From assembly GCA_964522605.1 (NCBI GenBank), contig CAZFWV010000253.1, positions 1-9,964 on the forward strand: DNA of 9,964 nucleotides. Direction: 5' to 3'. Of this stretch, positions 1-6,413 are shown in pieces. Each line of letters starts with the position of its first letter. Within the stretch, counting starts at the first letter, position 1. The notes beneath the pieces were generated by a model. The model saw nothing but the letters and a program-made list of their open reading frames with translations. It had not been told where the DNA came from and made no database searches. Position numbers and translations under genes: made by a program. This DNA comes from CAVZLD01 sp964522605. GTDB lineage: Bacteria > Planctomycetota > Planctomycetia > Pirellulales > Pirellulaceae.

Positions 1-362
1 ACCTCGATCTCGTAATCGACTTTCGGGAACTCTTTTTCGTAGGTCACGCCAGTCAACGGCGAGCCGAAACCGAGTACCAAGTTGCCCTCCTCGACGAGCA
101 CGTCCCCTTCACCACCAAAGCGTGTGATCTTCCAGCCGGCGAGCGATTTCCCATCGAACAGGGACGTCCACTGGATCGCCTGATCTAGGCTCTGCGATAA
201 AGACTCGACGGGGGCAGCCGCGGTCGGCTCGGCCGCTCGCGAAGGGACGCCGCCCCCCAATCCCCATGCGACGGCAATGCTGACGAGAACCCCCAAGTTC
301 TTTCGGCGCGTCGGACGATGCGGAACAGGGACTCGCAACAGAGGATGGCTTTCGAATCGCAC
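1..362 (-). CDS. DUF1080 (3-keto-disaccharide hydrolase-like) secreted protein, C-terminus cut off by window
   Basis: Only the first 120 codons are in the window. The start is GTG at 362-360, with AAGGAG ending 7 bases upstream; no other ATG, GTG or TTG is in frame back to a TAA near 472. The N-terminus reads as a signal peptide: a long basic segment (RPTRRK, residues 16-21), a hydrophobic core (about 23-39), then SRA-AE at 41-45 as a likely signal peptidase I site. From residue 65 it reads WTSLFDGKSLAGWK, the characteristic opening of DUF1080 (a concanavalin-like fold called 3-keto-disaccharide hydrolase in Pfam). It continues FGGEGDVLVEEGNLVLG and GSPLTGVTYEKEFPKVDYEIE, the beta strands typical of the planctomycete members. 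Such proteins are exported and very numerous in planctomycetes; known or suspected roles concern carbohydrate breakdown, but the substrate cannot be told here. The gene follows the sugar-nucleotide operon after 292 bases and probably has its own promoter. Confidence 0.85.
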   Translation of the reverse strand, partial: MRFESHPLLRVPVPHRPTRRKNLGVLVSIAVAWGLGGGVPSRAAEPTAAAPVESLSQSLDQAIQWTSLFDGKSLAGWKITRFGGEGDVLVEEGNLVLGFGSPLTGVTYEKEFPKVDYEIE

Positions 363-654
363 GGAATAGCTCCTTGTGAAATCACGGGTCGCTCGGGCAT
401 TCAGCGAAGACCTCCCTATCCTACGGGCTCGAATCTCGCTTGGCGAGTCGGAGCTGGATAACGTTCCAACTTAGGAAGAAGGGCGGCCGCGGAATAGCGC
501 GGATCACACGGAAGTGCAGGTGAAAGGCCGTGTTGGAACTGCCGGGCAAATAGGGCGTGCGGGAGACGGACGGGATGCGGCGGTGGATAATCGCCTCATC
601 CGCGAGTATCCGCGTGCTTCCGCGGCTGATGATCCAATTCTGCGCCGCCCATGC
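363..654. promoter_or_regulatory. Intergenic spacer with phased CGCGGA/TCCGCG hexamers
   Basis: I found no convincing gene in this 292-base spacer between the epimerase stop (655) and the DUF1080 start (362). It contains CGCGGA at 488-493 and 498-503 (plus orientation, 10-base step), with a degenerate CACGGA at 507-512. It also has TCCGCG at 599-604, 609-614 and 619-624 (the same hexamer on the minus strand, again 10-base steps). The same bases form two short dyads, CCGCG-N6-CGCGG, at 487-502 and 610-625. The position upstream of the DUF1080 gene suggests a regulator-binding region, but this is inference. No clear -35/-10 pair was recognised. Confidence 0.4.
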
Positions 655-1617
655 TCACCGCGTCTGATGCCATTGCCGAAACCAGGTGCAAAAATCCCGT
701 ACGCCGTCTTCCAGAGGCACGCGCGGAGCGTAATCGAGCAAGCGGTTGGCTTTTCGCAGGTCGGCGTACGTGACGGGCAGATCTTCGGGACGTTCCGGGC
801 GCGGGTCGATTCGTGCCTTCTTGCCCAGCGCCTGTTCGATCAGCGCGATCAATTGCCGCATCTCGACCGGTTCGCTGTGCCCCAGGTTGATCGTCTCGCC
901 TACGACCTCCTCGGCAGCCAAAGCGGCAATCAATCCATCACAAATATCGTGGACATGCGTGTAATCTCGCCGAATTGACCCGTCGCCAAAGAGCGGAAAC
1001 GGTTTCTCGTACTCGATCGCGTCCGTGAAGATCGTGAGGGCCAGATCGGGTCGCAGGCGAGGACCGTAGACACTGAACGGTCGCAGGCAGACGACCGGAA
1101 CCGCATGCAATTGATGGTAGGTGAGTCCGAGCAGTTCGGCCGCGCGCTTTGTTGCTCCATAGGGACTAGCGGGAATGCCTAGCGGAGCGTCTTCGCAGAA
1201 GGGGATCGCAGCGCCACGACCGTACACCGTAGACGACGAGATCAGCAGGAAACGCCGAACCGGATGGTGGCGAACCGCCTCAAGCAGCACAAGCGTCCCC
1301 CCAACATTCACCCGTTCGTAGATTGCCGGGTCCTGCACGCTATACCGGACGCCTGCGTACGCCCCCAGATGCACGACCTGGTCGATGGCATGCTGTCGCA
1401 GGATTTGCTCGACCGCCTGCCGATCGCAGAAATCCGCTTCCACGACGGTCACGTTCGGAATCTCTCGCAGACGGGCCGCGTTATCTCGCTTCAGAGTCGG
1501 ATTATAGTAATCGTTGAAATTGTCCAGGCAGACGATCCGTTCATCGGTCACCTGGCGCAACCGTTCGGTCAGGTGGCTGCCGATGAATCCGGCGCCTCCG
1601 GTTAGCAGCAGCGGCAT
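655..1617 (-). CDS. NAD-dependent UDP-glucuronate 4-epimerase-type protein (extended SDR family)
   Basis: A 320-residue extended short-chain dehydrogenase/reductase, the full length for the family. The NAD-binding Rossmann motif TGGAGFIG is at residues 6-13. SSSTVYG is at 127-133, and the catalytic pair Y153-x3-K157 lies in SPYGATKRAAE. The stretches LDNFNDYYNPTLKR (31-44) and HLGAYAGVRYS (83-93) resemble UDP-glucuronate 4-epimerases, which interconvert UDP-glucuronate and UDP-galacturonate in the cytoplasm, more than GalE-type UDP-glucose epimerases. The ATG at 1617 has GGGAGAG 8 bases upstream. The gene starts 36 bases after the stop of the UDP-glucuronate decarboxylase gene on the same strand, so the two are probably one operon using the same substrate. 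UDP-glucose 4-epimerase or another nucleotide-sugar epimerase is the main alternative; the fold is certain, the exact substrate less so. Confidence 0.85.
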   Translation of the reverse strand: MPLLLTGGAGFIGSHLTERLRQVTDERIVCLDNFNDYYNPTLKRDNAARLREIPNVTVVEADFCDRQAVEQILRQHAIDQVVHLGAYAGVRYSVQDPAIYERVNVGGTLVLLEAVRHHPVRRFLLISSSTVYGRGAAIPFCEDAPLGIPASPYGATKRAAELLGLTYHQLHAVPVVCLRPFSVYGPRLRPDLALTIFTDAIEYEKPFPLFGDGSIRRDYTHVHDICDGLIAALAAEEVVGETINLGHSEPVEMRQLIALIEQALGKKARIDPRPERPEDLPVTYADLRKANRLLDYAPRVPLEDGVRDFCTWFRQWHQTR

Positions 1618-1653
1618 GATCAGGACTCTCCCTGGGACGGTTGAGAAGCGTCG

Positions 1654-2628
1654 TCAATAGTTCGGTGTCGGGGGCCGATAGTGATCCAGATCGATCTGGC
1701 GAAACCACTCGATCGTTCGCTGTAAGCCTTCCTCCAGCGGAACACGAGGTTCCCAGCCGAGTCGCTGCTTGGCGAGTGTGATATCGGGCCGCCGTCGCGT
1801 CGGATCATCCGCCGGCAACGGTCGATGCACGACTGCGGATTTCGCACCGGTCAACTCAATGACCTTCTGCGCCAATTCGGCGATCGTGAACTCCCCTGGA
1901 TTTCCGAGATTCACCGGACCGGTGAAGTCGTCTTCAGCTTCCATCATGCGGATCATGCCCTCGATCAAGTCATCTCGATAGCAGAAGGATCGAGTCTGAC
2001 TGCCGTCGCCAAAGAGCGTAATGTCTTCACCGCTGAGCGCCTGGCGAATGAAATTCGAGATCACCCGACCGTCGAACGGATGCATCCGAGGTCCATACGT
2101 GTTGAAGATTCTCACGATCCGAATGTTGACGCGGTTCATCCGGTGGTAATCCATGAAGAGTGTCTCGGCAGCCCGTTTGCCTTCGTCATAACAGGCCCGC
2201 GGACCAATCGCGTTGACATTCCCCCGGTAAGATTCGCTCTGCGGATGAACCTCTGGGTCACCGTACACTTCGCTCGTCGACGCCTGCAAGACTTTCGCCT
2301 GACAGCGTTTGGCCATCCCCAGCACGTGGATCGCACCCAAGACCGACGTCTTGATCGTCTTGATCGCGTTGTATTGGTAGTGCCCCGGAGCTGCGGGACA
2401 AGCCAGGTTGTAAATCTGATCCACCTCCAACCACAATGGAATCGTGATATCGTGGCGAATCAGCTCGAAGTTCGGACGACCCAGGAGCTGCTGGACGTTC
2501 GACTTTTGACTCGTGAAGAAATTGTCCAGGCAGATCACATCGTGACCGTCGTTGACCAGACGTTCGCAGAGATGAGACCCCAAGAAACCGGCTCCACCGG
2601 TGACGAGGATTCGTTGGATTTTGGACAC
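1654..2628 (-). CDS. uxs: UDP-glucuronate decarboxylase (UDP-xylose synthase)
   Basis: A 324-residue extended SDR protein that converts UDP-glucuronate to UDP-xylose plus CO2 using bound NAD. The Rossmann motif GGAGFLG is at residues 11-17. NLACPAAPGHYQYN (74-87), STSEVYGDPEVHPQ (117-130), GPRACYDEGKRAAET (142-156, holding Y147-x3-K151), RIFNTYGPRMHPFDGRV (173-189) and the GSQTRSF stretch (209-215) are family hallmarks shared with eukaryotic UXS. They set it apart from epimerases and ArnA-type decarboxylases. The start is GTG at 2628, which places the family's usual short lead before the Rossmann motif; only a weak GGGG lies upstream. It is first in an operon with the epimerase, so UDP-glucuronate is probably split between xylose and galacturonate donors for envelope polysaccharides. 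The upstream region runs into the assembly gap 58 bases away, so its promoter may be missing. Confidence 0.93.
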   Translation of the reverse strand: MSKIQRILVTGGAGFLGSHLCERLVNDGHDVICLDNFFTSQKSNVQQLLGRPNFELIRHDITIPLWLEVDQIYNLACPAAPGHYQYNAIKTIKTSVLGAIHVLGMAKRCQAKVLQASTSEVYGDPEVHPQSESYRGNVNAIGPRACYDEGKRAAETLFMDYHRMNRVNIRIVRIFNTYGPRMHPFDGRVISNFIRQALSGEDITLFGDGSQTRSFCYRDDLIEGMIRMMEAEDDFTGPVNLGNPGEFTIAELAQKVIELTGAKSAVVHRPLPADDPTRRRPDITLAKQRLGWEPRVPLEEGLQRTIEWFRQIDLDHYRPPTPNY

Positions 2629-2686
2629 TTTTGCTGGACCCCGATGGGATGGAGTGGATAACGAGTGATTTGTCAGAGCGTGGTTC

Positions 2687-2786
2687 NNNNNNNNNNNNNN
2701 NNNNNNNNNNNNNNNNNNNNNNNNNNNNNNNNNNNNNNNNNNNNNNNNNNNNNNNNNNNNNNNNNNNNNNNNNNNNNNNNNNNNNN
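2687..2786. other. Assembly gap (100 N)
   Basis: Exactly 100 undetermined bases, the conventional placeholder for a scaffold join of unknown size. True length and content are unknown. It separates the minus-strand sugar-nucleotide operon from the plus-strand alkyltransferase/endonuclease V gene and may hide the promoters of both or further genes. Confidence 0.99.
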
Positions 2787-2828
2787 CGTCAATTGTAGCT
2801 CCTATCGGAGAGGCATCTTGAAGGGCTG

Positions 2829-3851
2829 ATGAGAGTGCGTCAAGCCGGCTGGATCCGCGAACAACTTCGCAACCTGCCCGACCTGCCCGGGCATTTGGAC
2901 GATTTGCTGCGGCAGATCCCGCCGGGCCGAGTCACGACCCACGGAACGCTCGCCGATCACTTGGGAAATCGAGTGGCCAGTCGCTGGGTCGGACACTATG
3001 TTCTGCACCACGATCATAAGTCGGACTGTCCGTGTCATCGCGTTGTCCGAGCCGACGGATCGCTGGGCGGGTACGTCTCCGGTCACGCGGACGAAAAGCT
3101 CATGCGACTCCGCTCCGAGACAGTCCCCTGTCGCGAGCGGCGCGTCGATCTGCGAACTCATGGCTTTTCCGCCTTTGAGAGTACGGCACCGTTGCAGCAG
3201 CTCGAGCGGCTACAGCAGGAAATGCGGGGACATGGGCGGCAGAGTGGCAGCATGAGCCAACCGCGAACAATCGGCGGCGTGGACGTCTCCTATCGCTCCC
3301 CCTGGGGCTTTGCCACGTATGTCGAAGTTGATCCTCTGACGCGCGAAGTCAGCCTGTCGGTAACCGTGCAACAGATCGTCACGTTCCCGTACATCTCATC
3401 ATACCTGGCCTTTCGCGAGCTACCGGTACTGCTTGAGCTACTGCAGCAGGTGCGAGCCGAAGGGCGATTGGCCGATGTGCTCGTCGTGGATGGCGCGGGG
3501 ATCGCCCACCCGAGAAGAATGGGGCTGGCAGCCATGTTGGGCATCGCCGCGGAGATTCCCACGATCGGCGTGACCAAGAAACTGCTCTACGGCCGCGTGG
3601 ATCTGGCCCATCTGCGATTCGGCGAAGAACGGAAGATTCGCGACGAGCAGGGACAGCCGCTCGGCGCCGCCTTGCTCCCCTGGAAACGCACGCGGAAGCC
3701 GATCTACGTCTCGCCCGGAAATCAGATCGATGTCGAGCAGGCTGTGCAACTCGTCCAGCAATTGCTCGGGCACCACCGCTTGCCGGAACCCATCTACTGG
3801 GCGGACCGACTCAGTCGTCGTGCTGCCCGCGCGGGGACGCCTACGCCTTGA
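2829..3851 (+). CDS. nfi: Fusion: O6-alkylguanine-DNA alkyltransferase-like domain plus endonuclease V
   Basis: A 340-residue two-domain DNA repair protein. Residues about 24-110 match the DNA-binding/active-site domain of O6-alkylguanine-DNA alkyltransferases: IPPGRVTTHGTLA (30-42), SRWVG with the arginine-finger position at R52, PCHRVV with the acceptor cysteine at C69, DGSLGGY (76-82), and E97 at the usual glutamate position. The tyrosine expected in the GRVT.. stretch is His38. Residues about 120-330 are endonuclease V, which cuts near deaminated bases such as inosine: GGVDVSY with D152, PYISSYLAFRE with E197, VVDGAGIAHPRRMGLA with D221 and H227, and PTIGVTKKLLYG (244-255). The three metal-binding acids are all present; the PYIP wedge reads PYIS. 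The start ATG lies after an in-frame TAG at 2796; GAAGGG sits only 3 bases upstream, so GTG at 2835 is a possible alternative. An alkyltransferase-endonuclease V fusion is known from the archaeon Ferroplasma. The 3' end overlaps the convergent dehydrogenase gene by 11 bases. Confidence 0.92.
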   Translation: MRVRQAGWIREQLRNLPDLPGHLDDLLRQIPPGRVTTHGTLADHLGNRVASRWVGHYVLHHDHKSDCPCHRVVRADGSLGGYVSGHADEKLMRLRSETVPCRERRVDLRTHGFSAFESTAPLQQLERLQQEMRGHGRQSGSMSQPRTIGGVDVSYRSPWGFATYVEVDPLTREVSLSVTVQQIVTFPYISSYLAFRELPVLLELLQQVRAEGRLADVLVVDGAGIAHPRRMGLAAMLGIAAEIPTIGVTKKLLYGRVDLAHLRFGEERKIRDEQGQPLGAALLPWKRTRKPIYVSPGNQIDVEQAVQLVQQLLGHHRLPEPIYWADRLSRRAARAGTPTP

Positions 3852-5163
3852 CGATCTTCTCGCGACCTTCGGTCACCTCACGCGTCGCATTGCGCGTATC
3901 GACGACCAACTGCGCGTGACGGACAATCGACGGATAGTCGTAGGCCGAATGATCGGTCGCGATCAGCAGGCAGTCCTGTGCGCCGACCCAATCCGGCGTC
4001 AGTGCCTGACTCGACAGCTCGGGCAGTTCGTAGTGTCGCATGCTGGGTAGATGCGGAATGTGGGGGTCGTTGTAGGAAATGTCCGCTCCCGCAGCCAGCA
4101 GCAGCTCCATCAAGCGAAACGAGGGGCTTTCTCGGGGATCGTCGACATCGCGTTTGTACGCCACGCCCAGGATCCCGATTCGGCTGCCGTGCAGTGGCTT
4201 GCGAACTCGATTGAGTGCCTCCGCCACACGCTGGACCACATATTCCGGCATTGCGGAGTTGATCTCACCCGCCAGTTCGATAAAGCGAGTCATCAAACCA
4301 CTCTTGCGCGCCAGCCAACTCAAATAAAAGGGGTCAATCGGGATGCAATGACCGCCCAGACCGGGACCCGGATAGAACGCCTGAAACCCGAACGGCTTGG
4401 TCTTGGCCGCATCAATCACTTCCCAGATGTCGATTCCCAATCGCGTGAATAACAGCTTCAGCTCGTTGACCATGGCAATGTTCACCGAGCGGTAGGTGTT
4501 TTCGAGAATCTTGCAGGCCTCCGCCACCTCACAGCTGGAAACGGCCACGGTCTGTACAACCGCCTGCTCGTACAAGGCCACCGCCAGCTCCAGGCTGACG
4601 GGATCCATCCCTCCAATCACTTTGGGGATACTGCTCGCAGTGAACTGGGGATTTCCTGGATCTTCGCGTTCCGGACTATATGCCACGAAGAAATCTTGTC
4701 CAATCTTGAGTCCGGATCGTTCGAGAATCGGCACCATCACGTCCCGCGTGGTGCCGGGATAGGTGGTGCTCTCGAGGACGATCAGCTGGCCGGGTCGCAG
4801 GACGTTGGCAATTTGCTCCGTCGTGGAGGCGACATAGGTCAGATCCGGGTCGCGGCTGTCACTCAGGGGGGTCGGGACGCAAATCAGCAGCGCATCTGGC
4901 TCCGCAAGTCGCTGCATTTCTGCCGTGGGTTCGAACTGTCCGCTGGCGACACACGCCTCGATCCAGTCAGCAGGCAGATGCTTGATGTAACATTGCCCAC
5001 GTTGCAGCGATTGCACCTTCCGCTGGTCCACGTCAAAACCAATCGTGCGAAAGCCTTTCTCCACAAAGGCTCGGACGAGGGGCAACCCGACGTATCCCAA
5101 GCCAATGACGCCCAGGACCGCCGATTTGTCTCGGATGGATGCAAGCAATGGATGTGATGTCAT
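3841..5163 (-). CDS. wbpA: Nucleotide-sugar 6-dehydrogenase, WbpA-like (UDP-GlcNAc 6-dehydrogenase type)
   Basis: A 440-residue NAD-dependent dehydrogenase of the UDP-glucose/GDP-mannose dehydrogenase family, which oxidises C6 of a nucleotide sugar to the uronic acid. The N-terminal Rossmann motif GVIGLGYVGLPL is at 18-29. ESTTYPGTT is at 131-139 and SPEREDPGN at 163-171. The conserved lysine is in ACKILENTYRSVN (K218), and the catalytic cysteine C273 is in GPGLGGHCIPIDPFY. The C-terminal UDP-binding part includes GVAYKRDVDDPRESPS (333-348). GLGYVGLP, STTYPGTT and SPEREDPGN are typical of the UDP-N-acetylglucosamine/-mannosamine branch rather than of UDP-glucose dehydrogenase (Ugd). The ATG at 5163 gives the family's usual lead (MTSHPLLASIRDKSAVLG). 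An in-frame GTG at 5190 would add nine residues; neither has a strong ribosome site. It diverges from the secreted protein gene at 5314 and overlaps the endonuclease V gene tail to tail. Confidence 0.88.
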   Translation of the reverse strand: MTSHPLLASIRDKSAVLGVIGLGYVGLPLVRAFVEKGFRTIGFDVDQRKVQSLQRGQCYIKHLPADWIEACVASGQFEPTAEMQRLAEPDALLICVPTPLSDSRDPDLTYVASTTEQIANVLRPGQLIVLESTTYPGTTRDVMVPILERSGLKIGQDFFVAYSPEREDPGNPQFTASSIPKVIGGMDPVSLELAVALYEQAVVQTVAVSSCEVAEACKILENTYRSVNIAMVNELKLLFTRLGIDIWEVIDAAKTKPFGFQAFYPGPGLGGHCIPIDPFYLSWLARKSGLMTRFIELAGEINSAMPEYVVQRVAEALNRVRKPLHGSRIGILGVAYKRDVDDPRESPSFRLMELLLAAGADISYNDPHIPHLPSMRHYELPELSSQALTPDWVGAQDCLLIATDHSAYDYPSIVRHAQLVVDTRNATREVTEGREKIVKA

Positions 5164-5229
5164 CGACAGCTCGTACTCGCCGCCCCGCACTCTGGTCGCA
5201 CTCTTGTGCTCGATACGACGGGACTCGGG

Positions 5230-5259
5230 TGGACACGTACCGTGGAGCTTCAGTATCGT
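5230..5259 (+). promoter_or_regulatory. Possible sigma70-type promoter for the gene at 5314
   Basis: TGGACA at 5230-5235 (five of six to TTGACA) is followed by an 18-base spacer and TATCGT at 5254-5259 (four of six to TATAAT). Transcription would start near 5266, leaving a leader of about 48 bases before the ATG at 5314. It lies in the 150-base divergent spacer shared with the dehydrogenase gene. Pattern match only. Confidence 0.3.
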
Positions 5260-5313
5260 CCTGCTACTCCGACCAAGCGAGTAAGTCTAGCAGATCCGTC
5301 CAGGGAGTTCGCT

Positions 5314-6078
5314 ATGAGTTCTTATCTTCGCCAACTGGCTGCATGTCACTTTCTGCTTTTTGTCTTTCTGTTGGTCGGTGCAGCCTCGGTCCGGGCGGAA
5401 GACTTTGCGATTGCGACGCAAGTCTTCGAAGGCGGAAAACAGAAGCCGGTCGCCGAAAACCTGACGGTTTTCCACCTCAACCGGATCTACGACTTCACCC
5501 TCACTCCCCCACGACGAGCAACCGTCTTTGATGGCGCAGCTCGCCTGTTTCGCCTGACCGACGAAGACTCTCAGACACAAACTACGTTAACCGTGGATGA
5601 ACTGCTGCAATTCGTTGCCGCCGAACAGGCACGTGCTCGCGAGTCGCGGAATCCGCTCGTTCGCTTCGCGGCGGAGCCGAACTTCGCGGAGCGATTCGAT
5701 CCGGCGACCGGTCAACTCGAATTACTCAGCCCGGTCTGGGATTATCAAGTCACCACGACGGCCGTTCCCGACGTCGACCGTTCGCAACAATACCAGCTGT
5801 TTGCCCATTGGTATACGCATCTCAATGCACTGTTCCGACCTCTGCCTCCGGGAGTGCGCCTGCGTCTTAACGAGCGTCTTGCCGAGCAGGAACGGTTGCC
5901 GGTCCGTGTGATTGCGAGGGTGAAGCAAGAGGGAAAAGTCGTCGTCGAACAAGAGAGTCGGCATCAGATGATCTGGACGCTTTCGGATCGAGAGCGGCAG
6001 AAAGTCCAAGAGTGGGAAGCAGAACACTCGACCTATCGCCAAGTCGCCTTTCGCGAATTCTTTCGCGCGCATCATTAG
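5314..6078 (+). CDS. Secreted protein of unknown function
   Basis: A 254-residue protein I cannot assign to a named family. The ATG at 5314 has GGGAG 7 bases upstream and begins a clear signal peptide: SYLRQLAACH, then the hydrophobic run FLLFVFLLVGAA (residues 13-24), then SVRA-ED, with cleavage expected after A28. The mature part has a beta-rich opening (FAIATQVFEG to TLTPPRRATVFDG, about 31-74), and a charged helix-prone middle (94-118). Later come a WDYQVTT stretch (142-148), a QYQLFAHWYTHLNALF helix (159-174), and a very charged C-terminal helix rich in E, R, K and Q (223-254). No lipobox, transmembrane anchor or catalytic motif is visible. It is probably soluble after export. The reading frame is open back to 5206 (GTG), but that extension would place the signal peptide internally, so it is not chosen. 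It diverges from the nucleotide-sugar dehydrogenase; functional linkage is unproven. Confidence 0.8.
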   Translation: MSSYLRQLAACHFLLFVFLLVGAASVRAEDFAIATQVFEGGKQKPVAENLTVFHLNRIYDFTLTPPRRATVFDGAARLFRLTDEDSQTQTTLTVDELLQFVAAEQARARESRNPLVRFAAEPNFAERFDPATGQLELLSPVWDYQVTTTAVPDVDRSQQYQLFAHWYTHLNALFRPLPPGVRLRLNERLAEQERLPVRVIARVKQEGKVVVEQESRHQMIWTLSDRERQKVQEWEAEHSTYRQVAFREFFRAHH

Positions 6079-6413
6079 CGAAAGAAGGAAAAATCCGATC
6101 CGGCAGGCCAGCTATCCCGAAATCAACAATCTGAGTTGGCTGCCTCACGCAATTATCTTACCCACTCAGCCGATACTACTTCAGCCGGCGGATTGCGTGT
6201 TCAAAGCGACTTTCGATCCGTTGGTAGTACGTTATCCGGTTGAGAAATCGCGGTCACGGTGGACCGCGCGAATATAGCCCACATAGCCCCCGGCGAGTGA
6301 TTCACTCTTCTGCCGGGAAGACTCTCTCGAGCCCTCGGGCTGTCCTGCGCTGCCGGTACGTGCTCACTCGTTTGGCGAACGATTGAATCCGCATTTATTC
6401 AAGGGAGTGAGTC
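6079..6413 (+). promoter_or_regulatory. Long non-coding leader with multiple inverted repeats upstream of the 6414-csrA pair
   Basis: This 335-base stretch has no credible reading frame. It holds a bulged stem (GGCA-g-GCCA 6102-6110 with TGGCTGCC 6137-6144), a perfect 8-base stem (CACGCAAT 6146-6153 with ATTGCGTG 6192-6199) enclosing GCCG/CGGC, and a 7-base stem (CGCGGTC 6249-6255 with GACCGCG 6262-6268). A compound hairpin at 6289-6317 has outer stem CCCGGC/GCCGGG and inner stem GAGTG/CACTC. The segment CTCACTC at 6363-6369 can pair with GAGTGAG at 6405-6411, next to the ribosome binding site of the next gene. No T-run follows any stem, so these are not standard terminators. The stretch may be a structured 5' leader, an ncRNA, or in part a set of protein-binding dyads. 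Confidence 0.45.

Noticed and set aside
185..400. Minus-strand frame of 71 codons beginning at 400
   Set aside because: It overlaps the DUF1080 gene in another frame and lacks domain-like sequence; the GTG at 362 with AAGGAG opens the frame carrying signal peptide and DUF1080 motif.
1825..2661. Long plus-strand open frame (278 codons) opposite uxs
   Set aside because: It lies antisense to an unmistakable UDP-glucuronate decarboxylase; the translation has no recognisable domain and mirrors the codon pattern of the opposite strand.
3252..3851. Internal ATG at 3252 giving an endonuclease V-only product
   Set aside because: It would remove the N-terminal helix of endonuclease V, and only a weak ribosome site precedes it.
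5206..5313. Longer start (GTG at 5206) for the secreted protein
   Set aside because: It would bury the signal peptide 36 residues inside; the ATG at 5314 has a well-placed GGGAG.
6289..6317. Rho-independent terminator for the gene ending at 6078
   Set aside because: The stem is good but no T-run follows and it is over 200 bases downstream; more likely a leader structure or operator.
6372..6399. TTGGCG-16-TTTATT as promoter of the gene at 6414
   Set aside because: Transcription would begin inside the ribosome binding site, leaving no usable leader.
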